A DNA stretch of 64,000 nucleotides from Lepas anatifera (lineage: Eukaryota > Arthropoda > Thecostraca > Lepadidae): assembly GCA_034440635.1 (NCBI GenBank), contig JAOTON010002088.1:248001-312000 (forward strand), read 5' to 3'. The translations under genes were made by a program, and so were the position numbers. This document shows positions 33,748 through 44,800 of this stretch, piece by piece. Every line of letters starts with the position of its first letter. The stretch's first letter is position 1. The notes under the pieces were generated by a model, which had not been told where the DNA came from, did not search any database, and worked only from the letters and a program-made list of their open reading frames with translations.

Positions 33748-34550
33748 AGGATTCGACCAAGGTAGCCTAACCTGGGCATAGCTCCCATGCCATTAGAGCT
33801 ATTCAGATTTGGTAAAGTACATTTGATAGTAAAATGACAGGTTTTTTCCCGCCATGTGGAATATAATGATATACCGCCACTGGTTTGACCTCCAGAGGAC
33901 ACCTTGTGACCTAACATGACCTGAGGTTACGAAAGGTCAGAAAGTATCGTTGCCGTATATCAAAAGAAAGCCAGTGATAAGACATACACGATGACGTTTA
34001 ATTCAGTGCTCTAGCTTTTCAAAAGGTATCGTCAAAATACTGTTTTTGGCCCCTAGTGACCTGTGATGACCAGATAGGTCAATGGCAAATATCGCCCCTA
34101 GAATCCATGTAGGGGGTGGCAAAGAATGTTTTCCCGAGCAATCTGATCATTTGCAATCATTTTTGCGATTTTTAGATCTTAAGAGAGTTTTAACCCATGC
34201 TTTTTCTATGGGAGAGGTGACCTCGTGATGTGAACTCAGGCCAAGAAATCGAAAAATCCTGGATATACATTTTGTAGACCCTCGAGGGGTCACCATGTGT
34301 AGAAAGTCTAAAATCGATCGGCTTAGAAATGTAGCTATGGTAGAGCTCAAAAGTTGAAGTGACCTTGTTTGACCTCACCTGGAGACCTGACCTAGTGTGA
34401 CCCGGGGTAAAAAAATTCAGGGATGATGGGGAAATAATGGAGTTAGAGGAAAACCCCTTAATGGCGATGCTGTGTCCCGTCGTTTTTCTCTTATTCTAAA
34501 AAAACCTTACGGGGGGCCATCGCTGCCCCCTTCCGTGGGGTGAGGGTTAA

Positions 34551-35846
34551 AATTCACAATATTATAACAGTGAATCAGACAGAAAACCTCGTCCCATCGC
34601 CGCAACGCAGAACAATGAAACGCTGGTCTCCGTACCCAGTGTATGTTGATACCCCTGAAAGACGAGTACATTCACAGCCTTCAGATTCGCATTGGCGATT
34701 GCACACACGCGCTGTGCCCACGGGCGGTAGCCATTGTTTGCTTGGTGCGCACTTCAGTAAAACTCGGCGAGATGAGCGCCTAGATGTAACGAAGTTAGTA
34801 TGAGGCTGCGTTTATTTCCTAAACTGACTGGAAGTGCAGTGTAGATATTCTGGTGCGGGGCTAGACCGGAAATAGCCGCTCGTGTTACATCTCCTTCAGT
34901 GGAATGTCATCACTTGTGTTCTGACCTGTGGTCTGTCGCGCTTGCGGCAGGACAATGAGACTATGCGTTGTGTCCTTAGTCTACAGTGGAAATGCCGCCA
35001 TGAATTGCAAGGTGGGGCCATCTACTCTATACGAAAGTAACTTATAAACACAGTGCAATAATGCGAAAACAATAGTTTGTTACGGCTCAAGCAGACGATG
35101 GGTTTTCATTTTGAAGCGGTCTGCAGATGAGGCGGCCCGCTACCGCGCTCAACAAAGTGCCGGCTACATTACTGGAGGCCTCCGGTCTTATGCTAGAACA
35201 CGCACGAATCTGAGGCGCGCACGAATCCTGAGGGGGTATACGGTAATAAAAAGTCTGGCCCGAAGATTCCCTATTGAGACGACCATTGTTCTGCAAAGTG
35301 CAGCCTCTTCAGGGAGGAAGTAGTCGCTGGTGGCATCATTCAGAGGACCCGGGTGTGAAAACAGAAGTAGTTCTTCTGTCCACACAAGGACACCACATCT
35401 AAGCACGAAGCCGAGCGACGTTACCTCACTCTCCCCCCCCCTCATGGGCATCGTGTGCAGAGATATCAGATGTGTACACAGGCAAGTGAGATTTGTAGGT
35501 TCCGAGTTTTGTCCCTTCTCTGGGCGTCCGTGTTAGACGCTGTTCCATCCCTGCGTCCTACGCTGCAGCGCCTCTGCCTCCAGTGAAGAGGTTGGGGGAT
35601 GATTTCCTGGACTAACCGATGAAAGCTTGCTTGAGCTGGGGAGACAGGGTGGAATAGCACGAATATGCGCACAAAGCTGGAATTATCCGCCAGGAGCCTG
35701 GAGTGTGCCGGCGGGTGCGGGTGCCGCCAGGAGCCTGGAGTGTTCGGCGGGTGCGGGTGCCTCCAGGAGCCTGAGGTGTGCGGCGGGTGCGGGTGCCGCC
35801 AGGAGCCTGGAGTGTGCCGGCGGGTGCGGGTGCCTCCGAGCCGGAC
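34551..35846. other. Region between cabeza downstream repeats and the myoglianin stop
   Basis: No coding exon recognised. It likely contains the myoglianin 3' UTR (minus strand). A possible minus-strand AATAAA is at 34811-34816, about 1 kb beyond the stop. Confidence 0.4.
35691..35840. repeat. 36-37-bp minisatellite just after the myoglianin stop
   Basis: Four copies of caggagcctggagtgtgc + cggcgggtgcgggtgc start at 35691, 35728, 35764 and 35800. On minus the array begins about 7 bp beyond the TGA, so it would be 3' UTR. Confidence 0.85.
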
Positions 35847-35895
35847 TCACTGGCAGCCACAGCTGACCACGCGCATGTCCGGCAGCTTGGCGTAC
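35847..35895 (-). CDS. myo: myoglianin exon 6: C-terminal CXC
   Basis: This 49-nt exon after gttctcggcag encodes (Q)YAKLPDMRVVSCGCQ and TGA. It corresponds to the YGKIP.MVVDRCGCS end of GDF8/11. Confidence 0.85.
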
Positions 35896-38800
35896 CTGCC
35901 GAGAACATAGCAGCTCGGTCACCGCTGCAACGTGGCTCAGGGAATGGCACGCCGCTGTCTTCAGGACAACATTCTGTGACAGCAGTGACTTAAGCGAAGC
36001 GCGCCTCTGGAGAATGTGTGGGATGCCACTAAACATAGACGTTCGCGCACTTAGCTCCCGGACGGCGCCTGCTTATCGACAGCGCTCGTACTCATTATCT
36101 ACAGCAAGCTTTGAAAGCTCTTCTTGCGATATCTCCGCCAGGGACTAGGCACTAGATCTGAGTAAAACCTGTGCACGTGCATGCGGAAATACCGCACCGC
36201 CCGAGTTGTGCGGGCGCCTGCTCACTGTATGTGCTGGGCGCGGTTCCAGTACAGCATCTTGAGCGGCTCGAAGCGTCGCGGGCTGCAGCAGGGCCCGGAG
36301 CGGCCCCCACCTGCTGCACGATGTGCGAGTGCGGGTACTTTTGCAGGAACACGGCCGGACACTGGCCGCGGCAGAAGTTGGCCTGCCCACAACGAGGACA
36401 ACATTTGGCGTTAGAGGGAATATGACGCCTTCATGGAATGTGAGCCGAGTTATTTGTCGCCTGGAGCATATCCATAACAAATCCTGGTTTCATATTTCGT
36501 TTCTCTTAGAACTAACCTTTTAAGGTGCAACAGTACTAAATGAGCTTGTTTCTTTTCGACGTGCGACCCTCACGGTTCCCTTCCCATGCTCCTTTGAGAC
36601 TAACGGCCGCTGCCGGCTGTTCGGGGCTGGTGGGGCCGGAATCCTCGTGCTGATCTCGTGGCCAGCTCAGTTCAAGTCCCATTCTAAAGGTGCATTAGTG
36701 CGGAAGCAGCAAACCCGACCTTGCTGTATGTCCATCCTGCACAAGGCAGGGGCTGCTTAACTAAGTCTTTGGTACTGGTTACTTTTTACAGTTATAAGCT
36801 GTGTGATAACTGTTGGCTGGTATCGTCCAATATAGCTAATATAGTGAATGATAATCATCCAGACTGATGTGGGATATATTTTTAAAATATAATAATTCTG
36901 CTGAGATCTACACAGGCGTGCCGAGGAAATAACCTGGTTGAGACTGGACTATGGTCTTAGTGCCGAGAGACAAACGAAGGTTTTGAGTCGACCACCCCGT
37001 AGAACAAATATTTATTCGAAGACCACATCGAGGCGCCGCTGCTTCGATTTGCTCGAACTTGCACGATTATTAGAATGGTACAGCTCTCAATATTCGATTT
37101 TTCATTTGTATACTGCATTATGCAAAAATGCGTCAACGTCGAAGATTTCAGCTGGTGGAATATAACCTATCTCGTATGTACAAAACTTGGGATACTTCTT
37201 TCAATTGCTTAAGCCTCAGTACCTACGCTTAGCACTGCCCGGAATATATCGATAAGTTTTTTGCCATGTTTAGCACTGCATTGCATTGCATATTGATTAA
37301 GTCCAGGCGTGGAACTAGGGGGTCATGACATTTGCTCCCCCAAACCTCCCGATTTTCACAGATTTTCTTTAAAGAAACACGACTTTCCGATTTTGGGCCC
37401 TGTTGCCCTACCCCCAACCATTTCCACACAACTGTTCTAGGTTCAAAGCCGGGGCGGGAGTACTGGATAAGTACTTATAATCTCCAGTATACACTTAAAA
37501 CGGGGTGAGAGTTGGCGACGCCACATGATCTCAGCAGTTAGTGTGTCGCAAAGTCCCGAGGCATCTTTCCCTCTGTGGTGTCCGTATCCGACCTCGGCAT
37601 TACCTTTACTGCATAATGTATCGCTGACGTCAAACCAGACATCAATTTGTTGCTTCTGACGTCAATCAGAGCGACATTCCAATCCATAGGCGGATCCAAG
37701 GGCCTGCAATCTTCCCTCGGTGCCTCCTGAAATGGTCATGGTGCCTCCCTGAAATGTATTTCCCACCTCCGTCCCCACCCCCAGGATGCGAGTATCGACG
37801 CCCCCGTGGTAGGGTTTGGCGCCTTCCTGATAGGCTTTGCCGACCACATGCCCCCCCCTGATCGATAATCCTGATCCGCCTATGTTCCAACCAGCTTGCA
37901 CCACAGCACCCACCACGTAGGAGCTGGGCGCGATGATCCAGTCCCAGCCGAAGGAGTGGAAGTCGACGGTGAGCGGGTAGAGGCAGCAGCGCGGGTCGGC
38001 GCGTGGGTCGCCGCACTGTCGGCTGGCGTCGGCTGCGCGCCGTGAGCGCTGCGCGTGCCGGCGCAGCTTGGTCTGCAGCACGGGCGTCTGCCGGCGGCCA
38101 GCGTCAGCAGCGGGCACAATAACATCGTAACTGGCAGCTCCCGGCCGAAATTAAAAGCCTTCCCTTACGTGAAAAGAAGCAAATGCATCTCGCTTTTGGT
38201 TGGGGCCTGTGTACAAACGGATCTTGACCAAACGTTTCAGGGAGGTGCTGTCCGAGTTGAAATATGAAATTTTTGTGAACAAAATGGCTGAAAGGAGTAC
38301 GATTTGACTGCTTTGGAGGGCCATAGCCTGATTACCACCCCCCCACCCCCTTCCTCTTCCTGGACCGGCCCCTGGGCTTATGATTGGACAAAAGTGAGGG
38401 CTTCCAAAAATATGCCACACTTTTAGGTCCTTCGCCAGGATAAGACCCAGTCCAGGCTGGGGTGCAGAAGTTTTGTCCATTTCAGTTGTTATCCTTTGCA
38501 ACCACTGCAGGTGGAAATTCACTCTGCGGCCTCCCCGTTCTGTAGCAACGGACTCACCCCGCGGTCTCCCTGCTCGGTAGTGACGTACTCACCCAGCGGT
38601 CTCCCTGCGCGGTGGTGACGTACTCACCCAGCGGTCTTCCTGCTCGGTAGTTACGGACTCACCCAGCGGTCTCCTGCTCGGTGGTGACGGACTCACCCAG
38701 CGGTCTCCCTGCTCAATGGTGACGGACTCACCCAGCGGTCTCCCTGCTCGATGGTGTCGGACTCACCCAGTAGTCTCCTGTTCGGTAGAAAGGTACTCAC

Positions 38801-41800
38801 CCAGCGGTCTCTCTGCTCGGTGAGAGATACTCACCCAGCGGTCTCCTGTTCGGTGGGAGGTACTCCAGCGGTCTCTCTGCTCGGTGAGAGATACTCACCC
38901 AGCGGTCTCCTGCTCGGTAGAGAGGTACTCACCCAGCGGTCTCCTGGTCGATGGTGTGGGGCTCACCCAGCGGTCTCACTGCTCGATGGTGACGGACTCA
39001 CCCAGCGGTCTCCTGCTCGATGGTGTCGGACTCACCCAGTAGTCTCCTGTTCGGTAGAAAGGTACTCCCAGCGGTTCTCTGCTCGGTAGAGAGATACTCC
39101 CAGCGGTCTCCTTGCTCGGTAGAGAGGTACTCACGCAGCGGTCTCCCTGGTCGATGGTGTGTGGCTCACCCAGCGGTCTCCTGTTCGGTAGAGAGGTACT
39201 CATCCAGCAGTCTCTCTGTTCGGTAGAGAGGTACTCACCCAGCGGTCTCCCTGCTCGGTGGTGACGTACTGGCCGGCGTCGGTGCGGCCGCTGCGGTCGG
39301 TGGCACGCACCACCAGGCCCAGGTTGTGGTCCGGGTGTTTGAGCCAGTGGCGGACCAGTGACGTCACGTCCACAGCCACCAGGCCGCCGTGTACGTTCAG
39401 AGGGCGCACCGTGCGCGTGGTCGCCTCCGCCAGCTGGTAGTTGGAGCCGCGAGCCGCCAGCTGTCGCCGCACACGCGCACTCAGTGTTGGAGGACAATCT
39501 GGGCTATTGCGACAAACGTGGCGACGACAAGACTGGGTGCGGGCCTGGGCTGGGAGGGCATCTACAGCTTTGATGGAAGTTTTTACAAGCTTCAACATTT
39601 AACATGCTTAAACGCATGTACAGGGCAGTGAAACACTCCATGCTTCACAGTGCTCTTATTAGATAGTTAGGTGAACTGCGGAGTAGTGTCAATGGTCCAA
39701 CCACAAACCGAAGCTACAACACGCGGAATAGGAAGGCAGAGCCCACTATTATTATACAGTTTTAAACACAGCGCGAAAGAAGTATTGTTGGCAGCTTATT
39801 TGTCCTTGAAAGCCTCTCTGACTGCTGATACTCAAGCGTTTGAGACGATTATTGCAGAAAAGAGAGCGGTATCGTTAGCGTACTATCCATCAGAGAAAAG
39901 AATCGCCTGATTCATAAGCCATGCCATCTGGGAGGCGAACTGAGTGATGGGTGTTTCCAACTGTATAGCCAAATCATTCCTGGTTGACCGGCTAGAGTGA
40001 ATATTGAAGACGGTATTAAATGAAGCATATATACTCCCTTTTATCATGAAATATCCCCAATTTTGGCTTTTGGAAATATAAGGCTACCAAATTCAACCCC
40101 TCTGACCTAGGTAACGAGTACAACTTAGAAAACAGTATTGAGTCTTGGCAATTGCACGAGAGAAAACCGAATGTACGAGCCGGTGATTCGGATGCAAAAT
40201 TTTGTTTTCAGCATGCGTATGCATTACAAAACTTCCTGCACAAAACCCCGGCCCTGGCCTGAGCCTAAGTTACCTGTACCTTGTAGATGTTGACGTAGCC
40301 GGGTCCGCTGAGGCGCTGGGTGGCGCGGCGGCGCAGCAGCAGCTGGGCGCTGGACAGCGACCTCAGCGACACCTCCGGTGGCAGCTGAAACACCATGGCG
40401 TCGGCGCCCAGCCGCGTCCCGGCCAGCGGGCCCGTGTCCGCCGCCAGGGGCGCTGTCGGAGCACGCGCCGCCAGTGTTGGCTGTTTATTCACACCGACAA
40501 ACATAACTAGGGAAACCCGCATGACTCAGAACAGGAATCCAGTACCGGCGCAGCCACTAGCAATGATTACTTACACCACTTGTCGTGCAGGGCTCGTAAC
40601 ATTATTCGCTGACATTGATTTCTCAAGCCAACACCGTAGATATGGTGCCGATAATTTTTGCGTTTTTTTTGCCGCACGGTATTCGCAGGCTCGGTGTGAC
40701 ACAACTGTCAAAAAGGTCACCATCCGCATTAGGAGAGAGGTGACATCTGGTCATATGAACCCTAAGCTTCTACTTCTATTTAATATGATTTGGTAGTTGC
40801 ATTGTTCCTTAAAGATCTAAGCCCCGTCAGACTGGGTACCACATAGTTTTTCGTATACCACCGGCACCAGGCTTCAAACAGCTCACATCCGAAATGTCTG
40901 CTATGATAAGCCGCAAATATTATGCGCAGGCTGCTGCCATGGTTTTTTCCATTGCGGCGGCATTCTGTGCAAAGTTATTTCGGGATACCAGAGGCAGAGA
41001 TGTTGTGTTACGTTAATCTTGCAACCCCAATGACCTATAACCTCTGCTAACTTTGTGGGTACGAGGAGTTGGAGGAAGCTATGTCAGCAAACAGCCTGTC
41101 GAATTTTTTTCCTACCACGGTCACGTTTGGCTGCTATCATTATCTATACTCTGTGAATTCTCTCTAAGTCATGGGAGGGTGCCTGGCCTCCATTTGACGT
41201 TATAGGTTTATAATCAAACCACAAGTTCATGGGCCATGCCTCTGAATGTTGTACGTGATGAGGGCAAGGCTTACGCATTATACAATTATATGCGAAGACA
41301 ATTTATTTGTATAGCCAACTAACGATAGAGAAAAATCAAACAGCGTGATTTGTTTGGCCAGCCTAGCCTAGCGAGGAGGCCTACATGCTACTATTTATCA
41401 TCTATTCCATTACAGACCTTGTACTTTCAGCTTTATATAGTCAATTTGACTATACTGAAGCGAAATTTGATAAAAATATATGCTCAATTTGGAGTGGATA
41501 GATTCATCAGTCAACACACTTAAAGGAAAGTAGTATATTAGGGCTTTTCAACATAGAAACTTAATCGATGCTGCCACTGAAATCAGAACATATCCCTCTA
41601 CTTTCCAAATCTACCAAGATTTTCAGTGCAAGTTACATTGAATATACAGTAAGCTGGCAACTAAGGAGAAGAGGGTTCATGCACTTTCTCATGCTGGATT
41701 GTTGTAACAGTGTAATCACTACCTTTCATCACCCCGACCGCCCGTCGGCGTTCGCCGGCTGGCCGCGAAATGCCCTCTGCCAGCAGTAAGCCGAGCCCAA

Positions 41801-44800
41801 CGGTCGCACGCCAGATCATCTGTGGTCACATTTACCAGCAGCCGAACACTTGGCCGACACTGGTGCCATCTCCACACAGCATTTGTGAGAGATGATGATC
41901 ACGCATCGGTGGGTGCCCTTTATAACTGGGCTGCCGAGCTGCAGACGGCACATTCAATCCAGTTCACCAGCGTTATCCACACCGGTGTCTCATCTGCAGT
42001 CATGAGGTGTCTAGTGTGTGTGTCAGTGTTGGTGGCGGCGGCGGCGGCCGCCCCGGCACCGGAGGGCTACGGCGCTCCTCCGCCGTTGACTCCGGCTGAG
42101 GAGGAGGAGGCTGTTCTGGAGGAACTGGATGCTGCGAATCGGGGACTCGGACGCTTGCCTGTAAGACCATTCGGCGGAATCAAAGGACCGGAAGCCTTCA
42201 TTGGTGGTTACAATGGCAGGCTCTCAGGTCGGGACGGCCTGTTGGGAGGTCGCCTGGGCCGACTTCTCGGAGCACGTCCAGGACTTCTGAACGGGCCTCT
42301 AGCAGGACCTCTCGGAGACCGTCTAGGATCAGGACCTCTGTCTGGCAGCCGCTTCATCAACCAGGGAAACCCTCCTAACCTGCTCCTCGACGGCTTTGTG
42401 GACGGGCCCAGCCGACCCTACAGCTTCGACTACGAGGTGGTTGCTCCCGAGTTCGGCAACGACTACGGCCACGCCGAGGAGAGTGACGGTGTTGTCACGC
42501 AGGGCGAGTACCACGTCCTGCTGCCGGACGGCCGCACACAGATCGTCACCTACTCCGTGGAGGGCGACAGCGGTTTCCAGGCCGTGGTCAGGTACGAGGG
42601 TGAGGCGGAGTTCCCGCCCCCGGGCGCCCCCGGCGGACCGGCAGCTCCAGGCGTTCTTGGCGGACCAGGACGCCTCGGAGGACTCGGAAGACTCGGTGGA
42701 CTGGGAGGACCAGGACGCCTCGGCGGACTTGGCGGACTGGGCGGACTAGGACGCCTCGGCGGACTCGGAGGACTCGGTGGCCCGAGAGACGTGACATCGG
42801 CCGCGCTGGGATCCCAATCCTACGGAGCACCTCTTGCATAGGCACTTCAGCCTAGAGTACACTTCGGGCTGCTCGAAATCACTGTCAAAGTGGAAACTAA
42901 AGCTCTCAGTCCTGTGCTAGATTCTGTTTAAGTGTTACATATGAAAGTCCAGCGCTCTGCTGAGACTCAAGAACATTCGCGTGACCCAGTCACTAAAAAC
43001 GCCAATATTTATAGTATGATTGAGGAGTGTGAGTTGTATCACTGCGGGTTTCCAGCAATGAGGCTATGATACTATGTTAAGTAGTCATATTCATATCCCA
43101 TGAATAGGATTTACTTAGCTTGTGTTCTTGCATCAATGCAATGACGTAAAACTCCACAATATGTCTCTCGTTAGAAGAGGAAGGAGTTTACATGTGCTGT
43201 GCTGTGCTGTGCATGTGTGGTTTCGTGAATAGAAAACAAAAGGAAACGGAAATACAGGAACTCTAGTGTACCTCGCTGAGATAGTCAATAATGAATTAGT
43301 CCGACAAAAGCATCTTATATACAAAGATACTAATGTGCTGCTTTAGGCAAGATGTTAAGCGTCTTACACCAAATCTGAAAATTTAAGCCCTCGTCCCTGG
43401 TGCCAGCATTTACGATAAATGTAGGCTCCTAGACTGAGATAATTCCTGTCAAGTGTTTTTGGCAGGCACCCTTTTTCTTCAATTCAGGAGGCTGGAGCAG
43501 CATTGTGCGTTCCTTCTTCCCTAAGATTAAAAACGAGCACCTCGTGCAGCTATGAAAAAACTGCCCAGCAGTGCGAGTCCTTTCTGTCAAATGGGCCTCT
43601 CCTGGACGAAGCGGAACAAGCTCCCGCCCTGGCCCCGGCTGGTAAAAAACTGGTTCTCTGATCAGTTTACACAACACAGCAGCTTTGCAGTAACAGTTTG
43701 CAGCACCCCGAGCCTTGCCTCCGTGTTGATAGGAATCTACAGTTGCTGGAAAGAATGCTGCCGCCAATATCCATGAAACATTATAGTGACATGTGCCTTT
43801 GTGTTGGCGAAGTGAAAACATGCAACCATCCAGGGGCGTAGCCAAGGGAGGGGGCGGCAGGGACAGCCGTCCCTTCCCTCCTGAGGACGCGATTCTGTAA
43901 CAAGCAGGGCCGTTTTTACACATCAGGGCCCTTTTGGCGCTGTCGCAGGGGCTCATCGGGGCGCCGCCGCCCCCCCTGAGCGAAATGCTGGCTACGCCCC
44001 TGCAACCATCAGCTAGTCTTCGCTGTCCAACTTTGGGCATACTGTCCCTGCTCTGGTAACCATGGTGCAGTGGAATACGTTGAGGATCGGAGATCTGGAC
44101 GACTATACAATCCCATCCGAGTCGTGGATTCGATTGAATTTGATTGGTTAGATGATTCTGGTAGTTTGAACTGGGTGTGGCTTTTTGCTCAAATCGGTGT
44201 TGATTTAGTTGTACTGCTTATATGGCACGGGAAATGATCTAAGGCCCTAGATGATTAAAGTGTTAACAGCCGCACTGGAGGGGGGTCCGGCACTAACGCG
44301 CACTGGAGCGGGGGGCCTGGTAGGTCCCCCTAAGATCTCGGAAACTAAGAGGCATAGAAAAACGAAATTTGAGAGGTGGGTGGGGGTTATGGTGATCTAC
44401 ATCATGACCAATTTTTATTGACCTAAGTCAATATCTTCAAGGTCAAACGAGGTCATACAGGTCAAAAACTTGGCCATGCTGGGGACAGACTGGTAAATGC
44501 CGTGATTATGCGGGAAAATGGCGAGGATAAGTTAAAGGCGGACCAGGGCCATATAGAGAAGGTCTCAAAGAGCCTTCCCTTCAATTTAGGGGTCAAGGTC
44601 ATTCAAGGTCATTGACCTTTAAGGTCACAATATAGTATACTACTTATAATGTACACTTTGATTAACACTATAGCCACTGTTTGGCGGGAAATGATGATTG
44701 ACCTTTAAAAATGACCTTTGACCTTACCCCTTGACCTTGACCTTGGTATTGGGGTACCTTATCGATGACGTCAAAGCATAATGCACGTCAGACCGGGTAA

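Larger units (their letters stand above)
31826..33770 (-). mobile_element. TTAA-flanked MITE, copy 6, split by two insertions
   Basis: It shares the TTAA at 31826 with copy 5. The body resumes at 32874 after one TTAA element and again at about 33748 after another insertion. It ends truncated in ggattcgaccaaggt. Confidence 0.75.
30984..34550. mobile_element. Outer TTAA-flanked element carrying a nest of later insertions
   Basis: TTAACCCGCTCCCCACCTGG begins at 30984 and the matching end TCCGTGGGGTGAGGGTTAA closes at 34550. Its body (gacctccagaggtcaagttg; repeated gtgacct/aggtca) is seen on both sides of a block of inserted elements at 31198-33770. The two ends are similar but not identical inverted repeats, so the outer pairing is inferred. 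Confidence 0.55.

Noticed and set aside
36274..36303. 30-bp GT-AG intron in myoglianin exon 5 to explain the frame change
   Set aside because: It is far too short and would remove the conserved GPCC cysteines.
38520..39240. CRISPR-like direct repeats
   Set aside because: Units are contiguous without unique spacers, diverge gradually, and sit in a eukaryotic intron.
38751..39497. Open frames of 112 codons (plus) and 173 codons (minus)
   Set aside because: Both run through the 35-bp minisatellite; repeats lack stops by composition. Only the exon 3 frame to 39239 is supported.
41822..42001. N-terminal extension of the cuticle protein
   Set aside because: The upstream frame spans the TATA box and initiator, and the signal peptide starts at 42002.
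43429..44040. 203-codon minus-strand frame
   Set aside because: It includes the whole hAT MITE at 43831-44002; not a credible protein.
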